Shown in pieces: positions 42,711-51,811 of a stretch of 64,000 nucleotides of DNA. The notes beneath the pieces are model-generated. The model searched no databases and was not told where the DNA came from. It worked only from the letters and a program-made list of their open reading frames with translations. The translations under genes and the position numbers were made by a program. The DNA lies in assembly GCA_934271715.1 (NCBI GenBank), contig CAKQRZ010000002.1, forward strand, positions 62,001 to 126,000. Direction: 5' to 3'. The DNA is from an uncultured Alphaproteobacteria bacterium. GTDB taxonomy: Bacteria; Pseudomonadota; Alphaproteobacteria; RF32; CAG-239. Position 1 is the stretch's first letter; every line of letters starts with the position of its first letter.

Positions 42711-42857
42711 ATAACTCTCCTTTGCTGCAGAATATTGTAGCGTTATTTTTTTTGCTGTCACTATTTAAATTTGTTTTTTCACGGTTATATACAGTTTTGA
42801 AAGTGTTGCAAAATACTTGATTTGTCATTTAACACATTTATAAATGGAGATGAAAAC

Positions 42858-43415
42858 ATGAAAAAAACATTATTGTTAGCCGGTGTTGCCAGTATTTTTG
42901 CTTTTAACGCGCAGGCAATGAATTGGAATATGAATCAATATCGTCCTTATGTTGGGGCAGATTATTCCTTTTTTAAGGCTAAACAAGGCAATCAGGCTAA
43001 AAAAATGAAAAAATACTTCCATTCCGGCAAGGCTAATGTCGGCATGCAGCTGTATCAAAATTGGGATTTGGAATTTTCATATCAGCAATCCGGAGAAATT
43101 AAAGGCCGCACCTTGGACGGCAAGCGCGGCAAGAACTATTTCTCGGTTTATGCTTTGGATGCTTACGGCAAATATCCGATTATGTGTTCTAAATTGAGCG
43201 CATTGGGTACGCTCGGCGCCGGTATTTATCATGCAAAATACAAAAACTTTCCGAAAAGTTCATATAATAAAGTCGGTTACCGCGCCGGTTTGGGCTTGCA
43301 GTATGACTTTAACCAAAACTGGGGCGCCAGAGTTGTCGGCAGATATTCTTATATTGGCTCCGGCTATACCAATAACTTTAAAGAAGTTACAGCCGGTTTG
43401 CAATATCGTTTCTAA
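42858..43415 (+). CDS. Outer-membrane beta-barrel protein
   Basis: 185 residues. Signal peptide MKKTLLLAGVASIFAFNAQA, then alternating amphipathic strands (YVGADYSFF, WDLEFSYQQSG, VGYRAGLGLQYDFN, ARVVGRYSYIGSG) ending in a terminal aromatic residue (AGLQYRF), as the BAM machinery needs. Resembles small OmpA/OmpW-type porin-like proteins. The start at 42858 follows GGAGAT; a longer in-frame start is less likely. Own terminator at 43432. Confidence 0.85.
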   Translation: MKKTLLLAGVASIFAFNAQAMNWNMNQYRPYVGADYSFFKAKQGNQAKKMKKYFHSGKANVGMQLYQNWDLEFSYQQSGEIKGRTLDGKRGKNYFSVYALDAYGKYPIMCSKLSALGTLGAGIYHAKYKNFPKSSYNKVGYRAGLGLQYDFNQNWGARVVGRYSYIGSGYTNNFKEVTAGLQYRF

Positions 43416-43431
43416 AATTTACGGCCAACGC

Positions 43432-43464
43432 AAAACACCCTGCCGAAACAAAGCAGGGTGTTTA
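43432..43464. terminator. Terminator between convergent genes
   Basis: Arms AAACACCCTG and CAGGGTGTTT, serving the beta-barrel gene and possibly the convergent DUF4139 gene. Confidence 0.8.
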
Positions 43465-43482
43465 AGTTTGCAGCCCTGAATT

Positions 43483-44946
43483 TTAGTCGCAGACGCGGGT
43501 GGTCTGCGGAATTTCTACCGTATAAGACAAGGTGGTTTTGCCGTTGGCCGGAACTTTGAGAGTCCATTCACGGGTTTGCGCGTTTTTCGCTTTGCCTTTA
43601 ATGCTTTCTTTAACAATTTTGTAGTTATCGGAAATATTTTGGCTGATAATAACGCTGTTTTCGGCGGCTTCAGCATTGCTGACGGTCGTCTCGGCGGTAT
43701 AAGTTTTAAGCAGCTTTACGCTGTAGCATTGGTTTTTCGGCTTGCGCTCCAATTCTTTTTCGGCAACTTTGGCGACTTTTCCTTTGACAGTCAGGTTAAA
43801 AGCGTCGCCCAGATTCAGGCGCAGCGTTTCATCTTTTGCCGTGTTGCCGATGTTGTTGGAGCCGATAAACTGCAGATTTCCGTTTTTATCGTTTTCATAA
43901 AAGCGCACGGTTCCGGCCGGCAGAGAAAGTCCCAGATTAGAAGCGGCGTTGTTTTCCAAAACATAGGTTATGCTCGGATGCTGCTTTTCAAACTCATAGC
44001 TGCTGCCGAAATAGAGCGGAGACTGAAAGTTAAATTCTTTGCTGTAAGTTACGCCGGATTTTTCCAGCAGAGCCAGCTGTTTAGTCTGCCGGTCTTTGAT
44101 AGAAGTAATGGCCGGCAGGGTATACAGCTCATAGCCGCTGATTTGCTCCGGCGCGCCCGCACCGGCTTCCAAGCTGTTGACGCTGTCCATAGACATGCCG
44201 ATAGCTTTGCTCATCATCAAGCGCGGCTGCATAACCGGACGAACCGTGTTGACGTTACCGGCAATCAGCTGGATTTTGGCATTGTTATAGTCTACGCCCG
44301 AATTGTTGTTGATTGTAACCCAGCCGGTTAAATCCAGCTTGTCTTTGGCGGTAACGGTGGCGACATAGTCGGTTTTCCAGCTGAGGCCGCCGGTCAGATA
44401 GGCTAAAAACAGGTTTTTATTTCCGGCTTTTTTGTTGTTTACTTTGGCGGTTAAAGTCGGTTTGTCGCTGACGTTGGCGGGCAGGCTGCCAAAAACAATG
44501 CGGCCGTTGAATTTAGTGTCTATGCCGTAAGAAAATTTAAGAACCGGCTGTCCGTAGCTGGCGCCGATTAGCTGAGCTTTTTCAAAAATATTTTCCCCGG
44601 TCTGCGGATTTTGGCGCACGGTCATAACTTCTTGCCCGACTGATTGATTTACCAGATTTTCATAAGTTATGAGATTATAGCTGTAGTTCTGCTCCAAAAC
44701 TTTTAAGTCCTGACCGTAAATTATTGCGGTTTCCGGCTGAATTTGCTGAGCCACGCCGTCAAAAACAATTTCGGCGGTTCCGGCTTTTATGTCAGCGGGG
44801 CGGAGGTCTTTAACCAGAGCTAAATCCTGATTATATATGCTCAAAGTCAGTTTGCTGCCGGCATTTCCGAGCAAAATTTGCTCGGCGTTTGCCGGTGCTG
44901 ACGAAAGAATGGTTCCGGCTAAAAGTAAAAAGGTTGTGTAACGCAT
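43483..44946 (-). CDS. DUF4139 domain-containing secreted protein
   Basis: 487 residues. Signal peptide (to APANAEQ), then a beta-rich protein with the DUF4139 features LSIYNQDLALVKDLR, YLTGGLSWKTDYVATV and GWVTINNNSGVDYNNAKIQLIAG. The C-terminus has REWTLKVPANGKTTLSYTVEI. Homologues include MuiA-like mucoidy inhibitors; the molecular role is not settled. The ATG follows AAGGAGATTTTAT. Upstream of it lies a DUF1294 gene on the same strand. Confidence 0.85.
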   Translation of the reverse strand: MRYTTFLLLAGTILSSAPANAEQILLGNAGSKLTLSIYNQDLALVKDLRPADIKAGTAEIVFDGVAQQIQPETAIIYGQDLKVLEQNYSYNLITYENLVNQSVGQEVMTVRQNPQTGENIFEKAQLIGASYGQPVLKFSYGIDTKFNGRIVFGSLPANVSDKPTLTAKVNNKKAGNKNLFLAYLTGGLSWKTDYVATVTAKDKLDLTGWVTINNNSGVDYNNAKIQLIAGNVNTVRPVMQPRLMMSKAIGMSMDSVNSLEAGAGAPEQISGYELYTLPAITSIKDRQTKQLALLEKSGVTYSKEFNFQSPLYFGSSYEFEKQHPSITYVLENNAASNLGLSLPAGTVRFYENDKNGNLQFIGSNNIGNTAKDETLRLNLGDAFNLTVKGKVAKVAEKELERKPKNQCYSVKLLKTYTAETTVSNAEAAENSVIISQNISDNYKIVKESIKGKAKNAQTREWTLKVPANGKTTLSYTVEIPQTTRVCD

Positions 44947-44958
44947 AATAAAATCTCC

Positions 44959-45396
44959 TTAAATCAATTTAAGATATCTCAAGATAATATAAACGGCAGA
45001 GCCTTCAAAAACAAGCATCAGCCAAAACATGGCCTGAAAGCTGCGTTTTTTGGTTTTGTGATGAAAAAACTTTTGAGCGATAAAAGCCCCGGGCCAGCCG
45101 CCTAAAAATTCCAGCGCATGCAGCTGCATTTCCGGCACGCGCCATTTGCCGCGTTCGGCCGCGCGCTTGTCGGCGCCGTAGGCTATGAATGTGGCCAGAT
45201 TGATACAGCAGAGATGATACACAATAAATACCAAAAATGCTTTGTGCGAAAACATTATAACTCTAAAATAGTGATTTTCGGTTATGTAGGCCGACAGCAT
45301 CATCATGGCAAAATAAAAAATAAAAAAACGATTGCGCTGCAGCGGCGGTATCAGCATTAGAAAAGGGGCTATTATAACTAAAAAAGTAATCAGCAT
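44959..45396 (-). CDS. DUF1294 family membrane protein
   Basis: 145 residues. Three to four transmembrane helices, and the family block YGADKRAAERGKWRVPEMQLHALEFLGGWPGAFIAQKFFHHKTKK (residues about 72-116). Function unknown. The ATG follows AAAGGATTTTC. It lies 12 nt before the DUF4139 gene, probably the same transcript. Confidence 0.85.
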   Translation of the reverse strand: MLITFLVIIAPFLMLIPPLQRNRFFIFYFAMMMLSAYITENHYFRVIMFSHKAFLVFIVYHLCCINLATFIAYGADKRAAERGKWRVPEMQLHALEFLGGWPGAFIAQKFFHHKTKKRSFQAMFWLMLVFEGSAVYIILRYLKLI

Positions 45397-45531
45397 TTGA
45401 AAATCCTTTGCAATATAAAAACAGCATAGGCAGGTAAAAGATTATTTTCAAGCAAATCTTTGCAAATATTAAGGTATTTTTAAGGGTAAGCGTGTAAAAA
45501 TTTACTTAAGTGTAAAAGGGAGAAATTCTAA

Positions 45532-46179
45532 ATGAAAAAATCCGTTCTGATTAGCGCATTGCTGGCAGTCGCCGGCTGTGCCTCGCAAAATGCTCAAGAG
45601 CCTGAAGTTTATGCCGAAGCGCCAAGCGTCAGCGTGCCTTGTTCCTATTCCTGTATGGAAAATAACTGCCTGTCGGCGGTGCCGGAGCCTCTGGTTTTGA
45701 AACCGCGGGTTACGGAGACGGTTTCATCGCATAAAAAACGCCGCTGCTGTCCGGATGATGTGTTGGTCGGCAGCGATGAACAGAAAGTAATAGTTCCGGA
45801 TTTGCCGGAAATTTATGTGATTTCAGCCAACCGTACGGTCAGTTCTATGCTGAACGACGCCAAGGCGGTATTTAATGACAAGCCGGTTCATGTGTTTGTG
45901 CAGGATTCCAAGCTTTTGGCGGATGATTTGCCGGGCGGCGCCGATAAAGGGCTTAAGGCGGCTAAAAAGCGCTTGGATAATGTCAGCACCGTGATTTTGG
46001 CAAAAAATGCCAAGACGGCGGAATATATTGTAAATACGTCAATAGATTGGTTTGATACGCCGACCAAGCAGGTTCCGGCCATAAAATATACTATGGAGCT
46101 GGTCAGCAGCGACGGCGTTAAAATCGGCGAATGGACCGAGGTTGTGCATCAAACCGAGGGCGACCGCAGCTGGTGGTGA
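45532..46179 (+). CDS. Predicted lipoprotein, possibly LpoB-like
   Basis: 215 residues. Signal peptide with lipobox AVAGC (cysteine about residue 16), a cysteine-containing variable region (PCSYSCMENNC, KKRRCC), then a C-terminal alpha/beta domain (IYVISANRTVSSML, VSTVILAKNAKTAEYIV, YTMELVSSDGVKIGEWTEVV). The domain loosely resembles LpoB-type penicillin-binding-protein activators, which are outer-membrane lipoproteins; that is a weak inference. The stop overlaps the next start (TGATG). Confidence 0.6.
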   Translation: MKKSVLISALLAVAGCASQNAQEPEVYAEAPSVSVPCSYSCMENNCLSAVPEPLVLKPRVTETVSSHKKRRCCPDDVLVGSDEQKVIVPDLPEIYVISANRTVSSMLNDAKAVFNDKPVHVFVQDSKLLADDLPGGADKGLKAAKKRLDNVSTVILAKNAKTAEYIVNTSIDWFDTPTKQVPAIKYTMELVSSDGVKIGEWTEVVHQTEGDRSWW

Positions 46180-47099
46180 TGAAAATGCAGCGCTGTATTT
46201 TTATTTTGGCTCTGGTGATGTTTTTGACTGCTCACGCCGCAAAAGCATTTGCCGAATCCGCGGCGGTTGAAGCCAGCGCCTGCGATGAAAAACAAGAGGG
46301 CTTTGACTCTAAAACCATGGAATACCGCGCGGTAGACAAAGCCAGTCTGATTGCGGTTAAAAGCTCTGGGCTTATCCAGAAAAACGGGCAGAATCTGACT
46401 CCGGCGGTAATTGATATTATTGCTTATCGGCTGATTGACGAATATCTGCTGAATGTTAAGCATGAGGTTACAATTTCGGAGCCGAACCGCGTGTGCGTAA
46501 AAGTCAGCGGCGATTTAGAAATTGCAGATGATGAGCTGAAAGCCTTGATTAAAGAGCATAAAGAGGCGGCGGAACCGGCTCGCATAAATCCTGAAGCCGA
46601 GGTTAAAATGGCTAAAGAAGTAGCCGCCGAAGTGGAAAAAGCAACCTCATTTAAACCGCAAAGCCTGAAAGAAAAAAAGCTTTTGTTTATTGAAAATATG
46701 AAGTTTTGGGACGGCAGCGATACTAATCATTATACCCAGATGCTGAAAGAGCAGTTTTCCGGCAGCGATTATTACTATGTGACGGATAATAAAGATTTAG
46801 CTGATTTTGTGGTTACGCCGAGTCTGAATAAATCGGCTGTGGATAAAATAGACAGCAGCAACCATAAAATGCAGATGGCCGTAGAGCTGCGCACGGTATC
46901 GCCGACAGAGACCGATTTTGTGCCGATTCAGCAGGAACAGACCCACTTTATTTTGTTTGCTGCAGATAAGGATGAACAAGAGATTGCCGATAATCTGATT
47001 AAAAAATTGCTGACCGCAGCCAGCAAAGACGCCGATGCTAAAATCAATCGCTTTTTGCAGAACGAATTAGAAAAAAATAATGTAAAACGTAAAAAATAA
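46179..47099 (+). CDS. Secreted protein of unknown function, partner of the preceding lipoprotein
   Basis: 306 residues. Signal peptide MKMQRCIFILALVMFLTAHA..., a domain around residues 45-135 (KSSGLIQKNGQNLTPAVIDI), a charged linker, and a second alpha/beta domain (KKLLFIENMKFWDGSDTNHY, ADFVVTPSL, MQMAVELRTV) that parallels the preceding lipoprotein's C-terminal domain. The start overlaps that gene's stop codon, so the two are coupled and may act in one envelope complex. Confidence 0.6.
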   Translation: MKMQRCIFILALVMFLTAHAAKAFAESAAVEASACDEKQEGFDSKTMEYRAVDKASLIAVKSSGLIQKNGQNLTPAVIDIIAYRLIDEYLLNVKHEVTISEPNRVCVKVSGDLEIADDELKALIKEHKEAAEPARINPEAEVKMAKEVAAEVEKATSFKPQSLKEKKLLFIENMKFWDGSDTNHYTQMLKEQFSGSDYYYVTDNKDLADFVVTPSLNKSAVDKIDSSNHKMQMAVELRTVSPTETDFVPIQQEQTHFILFAADKDEQEIADNLIKKLLTAASKDADAKINRFLQNELEKNNVKRKK

Positions 47100-47120
47100 G
47101 ATTTTATAAGAAAATAATTA

Positions 47121-47149
47121 TTGACATCTGCTAAAAATAAGATTTATAT
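47121..47149 (+). promoter_or_regulatory. Sigma70 promoter of the gene at 47169
   Basis: TTGACA (47121-47126), 17-nt spacer, TTATAT (47144-47149). The untranslated leader would be only about 12 nt. Confidence 0.6.
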
Positions 47150-47168
47150 CTTATACAGCAGGTGCAAA

Positions 47169-47441
47169 ATGAACTATAAAAAACTGAAAAATATTGCTGA
47201 TAAAATTTTTGAAAGCTTTGCTGAAGCTTATCCCGAAGCGCAGAAAGGCCGCTATCTTTCGGCCAAGACAAATTTAGTGCTGGCGTTTGATGAATATATA
47301 AATCATAATAATATTCAAGCGGTTGCTAAAGAGGCTGATATAATAATCAGCGCCGAAGAAGCAAAAATTCTGCTCAAAATGATGAATGACGGAATTGAAA
47401 AATATTTAGAAGATAATATTAAAGTTATTGCCCTGAATTAA
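47169..47441 (+). CDS. Small helical protein of unknown function
   Basis: 90 residues, all helical by composition (NYKKLKNIADKIFESFAEAY, ISAEEAKILLKMMNDGI), no membrane segment. The start at 47169 fits the promoter above, with a weak CAGGTG upstream. It immediately precedes lon, suggesting co-transcription. Not recognised. Confidence 0.6.
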   Translation: MNYKKLKNIADKIFESFAEAYPEAQKGRYLSAKTNLVLAFDEYINHNNIQAVAKEADIIISAEEAKILLKMMNDGIEKYLEDNIKVIALN

Positions 47442-47533
47442 ACTAAAGTGGGGAAAAATTGCTTTGCGCTATTGTAGAAAGCAAAAAGCAACCCTATATA
47501 ATAAAAAGATGTATTGGACGGAGTTTAGCTGAT

Positions 47534-49876
47534 ATGCAGGAAAATATGGAAGAAATTAAAGAAAAAAAGTCTAAAGGAATAGAATTGCCGGTGCTGCCGC
47601 TGCGTGACGTGGTGGTTTATCCGAAAATGATTGTGCCGATTTTTGTCGGGCGCGAAAAATCTATAGAAGCTGTGCAGAAAGCCAATGACAAAGGCTTGGA
47701 TATTGTTTTGGTTATGCAGAAAAAAGCCGATATAGAAGTTCCGGAAGAAGAGGATTTATACAAAGTCGGAACCCGCGGCAATATTTTGCAGATGCTGAAA
47801 CTGCCGGACGGCACCGTAAAAATTTTGGTTGAGGGCATTGAGCGCGTCAAAATTAAGCGCTTTCATAATGAACAGATCTATTTTTCGGCGCTTATCGTGC
47901 CTTATCCGGCCGAAAAAGAAGATGATAGCGAACTTAAATCGTGGGCGAGGGCGGTTGTCAGCCAATTTGAAGAATATGTAAAACTAAATAAGAAAATTCC
48001 ATTAGATGTGGTGCAGTCGGTTAAGCAAATAGAAGAATATGACAAGCTCGCCGACACCATTGCTTCGCATTTAGCGCTGAAAACTGAAGACAAGCAGTTT
48101 TTGCTGGAGGCGGAAAACTTAAAAGAGCGCCTGAACAAGCTGCTGCAGCTGATAGATACGGAAATGATGGTTATGGAAGTGGAAGACCGCATTAAAAACC
48201 GTGTCAAAAAGCAAATGGAAAAAAGCCAGAAAGAATATTATCTGAATGAGCAGATTAAAGCTATTCAAAAAGAACTGAACAACGGCGAAGACGGCGACGA
48301 GTTCGGCAATTATCTGAAACGCATTAACGAAACAAAGTTCAGCAAAGAAGCCCGCGAAAAGGCTTTGGCCGAGCTTAAAAAACTCAAAAATATGGGCAAT
48401 TCATCGCCGGAAAGCGCCATTATCCGCAACTATCTGGATTGGCTTTTGGATATTCCTTGGAACAAAAAAACTAAACTTAACAAGGACTTGCAAAAGGCTA
48501 TAGATGTTTTGGAAGAAGACCATTACGGCTTGGAGAAAGTCAAAGAGCGCATTGTGGAATATTTGGCGGTGCAGTCCCGCGCCAGCCATATGAAAGCGCC
48601 GATTTTGTGCTTGGTCGGACCTCCTGGCGTCGGCAAAACCTCGCTCGGCAAATCCATAGCCCGCGCCACTAACCGCAACTTTGTGCGCGCTTCTTTGGGC
48701 GGAATGCGAGATGAGGCGGAAATCCGCGGCCACCGCCGCACCTATGTCGGGGCTATGCCGGGAAAAATCATTCAGTCCATGAAAAAAGCCGGCACTTCTA
48801 ACCCGCTGTTTTTGCTGGATGAAATTGATAAATTGGGCAATGATTGGCGCGGCGACCCGAGTTCGGCTCTGCTGGAGGTTTTAGACCCGGAACAGAACGC
48901 AGCGTTTAACGATCACTATCTGGAAGTAGACTATGACCTGTCCGATGTTATGTTTGTGACTACCGCCAACTCCTTGGATATGCCGCGTCCGCTGCTGGAT
49001 AGAATGGAAATTATTCAGCTTTCAGGATATACGGAAGATGAAAAAATAGAAATCGCCAAACGCCACTTGCTGAAAAAAGTGTTTGATGAAAACGCCGTGA
49101 AATGCTCGGAGCTGATAATTCATGACGAGGCAATCCGCGACATCATACGCTATTATACCCGCGAAGCCGGCGTGCGTAATTTGGAGCGCGAGCTGGCGAC
49201 TATTGCCCGCAAGGCGACAAAAGACATTTTACTGCAAAAGGGCAAATGTGTAAAAGTTGAAGTTACGCCGGAGAATTTGGAAAAATATTTAGGGGTAAAG
49301 CGCTTTAGCTACGGCGAGGCCGAAAAGCAAGACCATATCGGCGTGACAACCGGCTTGGCTTGGACCGAGGTCGGCGGCGACATTCTCTTTATAGAGGCTG
49401 TGGATATGCCGGGAAAAGGCAAAGTTACGCAAACCGGTAAGCTCGGCGATGTGATGAAAGAGTCCATAGAAACCGCATATTCGGTGGTGCGCGCGCATTC
49501 CAAAGAATTAGGCATAGACCCTGAAGTGTTTGAAAAAACAGATGTCCATGTCCATGTGCCGGAGGGCGCTACGCCGAAAGACGGACCGTCCGCAGGTATT
49601 GCCATGTATACGACTTTGGTTTCGGTCTTTACCAAAACGCCGGTTAAAAAAGATGTGGCGATGACAGGAGAAATTACCCTGCAGGGTCGGGTTCTGCCAA
49701 TCGGCGGGCTGAAAGAAAAGCTGCTGGCGGCCTTGCGCGGCGGTATTAAAACCGTGATTATTCCAAAGGAAAATGAAAAAGATTTGGCGGAGATTCCGGA
49801 TAATGTCAAAAAAGGCATGAAGATTATTCCGGTAGACAATGTCGCCGATGTGCTGAAAATTGCCTTGCATCATTAA
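47534..49876 (+). CDS. lon: ATP-dependent protease Lon
   Basis: About 780 residues. N-terminal substrate-binding domain (LPVLPLRDVVVYPKMIVPI), AAA+ module with Walker A GPPGVGKTSLGKS and Walker B PLFLLDEIDKLG, and the C-terminal Ser-Lys protease domain with PKDGPSAGIAM (catalytic serine) and LPIGGLKEKLLAA (catalytic lysine). It degrades misfolded and regulatory proteins, including many antitoxins such as HipB. The start at 47534 follows GGAG; an upstream in-frame TTG at 47459 is unlikely. Confidence 0.97.
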   Translation: MQENMEEIKEKKSKGIELPVLPLRDVVVYPKMIVPIFVGREKSIEAVQKANDKGLDIVLVMQKKADIEVPEEEDLYKVGTRGNILQMLKLPDGTVKILVEGIERVKIKRFHNEQIYFSALIVPYPAEKEDDSELKSWARAVVSQFEEYVKLNKKIPLDVVQSVKQIEEYDKLADTIASHLALKTEDKQFLLEAENLKERLNKLLQLIDTEMMVMEVEDRIKNRVKKQMEKSQKEYYLNEQIKAIQKELNNGEDGDEFGNYLKRINETKFSKEAREKALAELKKLKNMGNSSPESAIIRNYLDWLLDIPWNKKTKLNKDLQKAIDVLEEDHYGLEKVKERIVEYLAVQSRASHMKAPILCLVGPPGVGKTSLGKSIARATNRNFVRASLGGMRDEAEIRGHRRTYVGAMPGKIIQSMKKAGTSNPLFLLDEIDKLGNDWRGDPSSALLEVLDPEQNAAFNDHYLEVDYDLSDVMFVTTANSLDMPRPLLDRMEIIQLSGYTEDEKIEIAKRHLLKKVFDENAVKCSELIIHDEAIRDIIRYYTREAGVRNLERELATIARKATKDILLQKGKCVKVEVTPENLEKYLGVKRFSYGEAEKQDHIGVTTGLAWTEVGGDILFIEAVDMPGKGKVTQTGKLGDVMKESIETAYSVVRAHSKELGIDPEVFEKTDVHVHVPEGATPKDGPSAGIAMYTTLVSVFTKTPVKKDVAMTGEITLQGRVLPIGGLKEKLLAALRGGIKTVIIPKENEKDLAEIPDNVKKGMKIIPVDNVADVLKIALHH

Positions 49877-49902
49877 GCTTTGGAAAATATAAAGCAAAAT
49901 AA

Positions 49903-49938
49903 AATGAGTTCTGCCCTAAACAGCGGAACTTATTTTTT
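49903..49938 (+). terminator. Terminator after lon
   Basis: Imperfect stem GAGTTCTGC / GCGGAACTT with wobble pairs, followed by six T. Confidence 0.65.
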
Positions 49939-49947
49939 GCACAAAAC

Positions 49948-49976
49948 TTGACAAATACGCAAAAATGAGCTATTTT
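49948..49976 (+). promoter_or_regulatory. Sigma70 promoter of the gene at 50014
   Basis: TTGACA (49948-49953), 17-nt spacer, TATTTT (49971-49976). The leader contains TTAACTTAATTATTT and no Shine-Dalgarno. Confidence 0.65.
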
Positions 49977-50013
49977 TAGAATGTTAACTTAATTATTTTA
50001 ATTTATTTATCTT

Positions 50014-51204
50014 ATGGCAATTATTAGTAAGAATGCAGTATCAGAGAGTTCTATCGTAACCGAGTCTCCAATCGCTAAGGCTTTGCTTGGAAACCTGATT
50101 AACGGAGTAAAGAATTTTGTGCAGGACGCTTCGGATGAGGATGCTTTGCACAAGATACCGTACTACGAGAAGATGGGCTACACCAAGAAACAGTTTATCA
50201 AGATGACGCTTAAGAATCTGTTGCCTGTGGCTCGCCGCTGGGCAATTGACCGCATTAACAAGGGGGAGGATTTCGCCGCTTTTGAGGATGAAATCATGGA
50301 AATTGATTCTATAGAGGTAAAACTCTATGCCAAGATGAATGCGACTTTTCTGCAGAGCGTGCATATTCACGGCTGCGATCACAAAGACATTGGCTTTGTT
50401 GAAGAGCTGGAAGCGATTGAGGGCTTTGATCAGAACGTTTACAACAAGCTGCTGGGACGTATGCGCAAAAGCTATGCCAAGGAAAAGAGCCGTTCGCTTG
50501 AATACCTTATCAGCAAGACAACTGAGTATGTCCGCAAAATCCATGATGTCGGCCGTTCAGCTTTCGCTATGCTGGAGGACGGCAAGCAGCCGGACTTTGA
50601 GACATGGAGCGCTGAGCAGGCTTTGCAGGATAGGGTGTTTGAAGAGAACAAGCTGTTCTTGAAGCAGACTATCAAGCATTTGGAGTCTATGCAGAGCAAC
50701 AAGGTAAAGCTCGGAGTGTCGGAAATCCGTCTGCTGCTCAACCAGAAAGACGGATGCCGCCGCGAAAAACTGTATCATCTTGCCGAGGAGTGGATTATCA
50801 GCATTTATAATTCCCTGCCTAGCGCTACAGCCGAAGAAAAGGCGGCGCAGGGGCAGATTTATAAAGAGATCTGCGCCTTTGTGTATGATATTGTTCCGCT
50901 GACCGGAAGAATCTCTGTCAATATGATTAACTTCATCTTTGACCGCGGATTCCTCAGCCCGATGAGCCGCAGCCTGCTGCTGAAGATACAGCCTCGTATC
51001 AACAGCTTAAGCATGACTCCTCTGTTCCACTATCCATTGCAGCGTATGCTGAAAAATGTGTACGCCGACTATTTGGACGGAGTGTTCACGGCATCAGACT
51101 ACTGCGTTGTGCAGGTGGCTTTGGCTTATGAGCCGGAGCTGGTGCGCAGCGTGCTGAAAAAGGCTTATGAAAGCTATGAGCCGGGCAATGAGTTTGCAAT
51201 GTAA
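50014..51204 (+). CDS. Protein of unknown function, Shine-Dalgarno-less class, AAG-rich
   Basis: 396 residues, not recognised; mainly helical, no signal peptide or membrane helix. Segments include AIAKALLG-like SPIAKALLGNLINGVKNF, PVARRWAIDRINKGEDFAAF, a charged central helix region (about 140-240) and LSPMSRSLLLKIQPRINSL. Lysine codons are mostly AAG and arginine CGC/CGT, in contrast with lon just upstream. No Shine-Dalgarno precedes the ATG. Own promoter and terminator make it monocistronic. Confidence 0.7.
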   Translation: MAIISKNAVSESSIVTESPIAKALLGNLINGVKNFVQDASDEDALHKIPYYEKMGYTKKQFIKMTLKNLLPVARRWAIDRINKGEDFAAFEDEIMEIDSIEVKLYAKMNATFLQSVHIHGCDHKDIGFVEELEAIEGFDQNVYNKLLGRMRKSYAKEKSRSLEYLISKTTEYVRKIHDVGRSAFAMLEDGKQPDFETWSAEQALQDRVFEENKLFLKQTIKHLESMQSNKVKLGVSEIRLLLNQKDGCRREKLYHLAEEWIISIYNSLPSATAEEKAAQGQIYKEICAFVYDIVPLTGRISVNMINFIFDRGFLSPMSRSLLLKIQPRINSLSMTPLFHYPLQRMLKNVYADYLDGVFTASDYCVVQVALAYEPELVRSVLKKAYESYEPGNEFAM

Positions 51205-51220
51205 GATACTGCAAAAAAAC

Positions 51221-51257
51221 AAAAAACGCCGTTACTGTAAGAGTAACGGTGTTTTTT
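51221..51257. terminator. Bidirectional terminator
   Basis: Arms AACGCCGTTAC and GTAACGGTGTT flanked by A and T runs, between two convergent Shine-Dalgarno-less genes. Confidence 0.82.
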
Positions 51258-51269
51258 GTTGTATTCATT

Positions 51270-51650
51270 CTATTGTATGACTGCAGCGATACCGGACAGA
51301 TAGACGGCATCGTCAGCAGTAAGCTTGCTGAGCTTGAGACCTTTAGCAGCAATTTCAAGCAGAGCTTTGTCTGGAGTTTTCACAAACACAGAATCTGACA
51401 TCTGATGCAGAATCTTCTGAATGAAAACTATTTGCGCTTTAACATTGTCTGTCTGCTCCATGCTCTTCAAAGCAGCGAGGTCTTTTTCCAGCATCGGCTT
51501 AAAATCCGCGGCAGAATTGGTGCGGAAAGCGATGATATCAACCTTGTTGTCTGGCGATGCTACTTGGCCGGCCCAAAAGAATGTGCAGTTAGCAGGCAAT
51601 TCAGGGTCGCAGACAAGAAGAGTTCCGGCAAATAAATACTTTACTTCCAT
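51270..51650 (-). CDS. Small protein of unknown function, Shine-Dalgarno-less class
   Basis: 126 residues: MEVKYLFAGTLLVCDPELPA, a beta-rich start (CTFFWAGQVASPDNKVDIIAF), then helices (LEKDLAALKSMEQTDNVKAQ). Not recognised. The start at 51650 is chosen because a promoter lies at TTGACA (51770-51765), 17-nt spacer, TAAATT (51747-51742), and the AT-rich leader TAAATTATTTTGAT precedes the ATG. The longer frame to 52001 runs antisense through the glycosyltransferase gene and is rejected. Confidence 0.6.
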   Translation of the reverse strand: MEVKYLFAGTLLVCDPELPANCTFFWAGQVASPDNKVDIIAFRTNSAADFKPMLEKDLAALKSMEQTDNVKAQIVFIQKILHQMSDSVFVKTPDKALLEIAAKGLKLSKLTADDAVYLSGIAAVIQ

Positions 51651-51811
51651 ATCAAAATAATTTAGGGGCGTTAGTCTGAAAAAATACGGTTGCCCAAGAC
51701 GTATCCGACATAATAAAAACAAAATTATAATATTTGCTATAAATTTAACAAAAATATTTGTTTTTGTCAATAAAAATCTAGGCCGCGCCATGGAAAAATA
51801 TTTGCCGCCAA

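Noticed and set aside
46131..46178. Longer start for the secreted protein gene at 46179
   Set aside because: The extension would remove the signal peptide from the N-terminus and overlap the lipoprotein gene; TGATG coupling is typical here.
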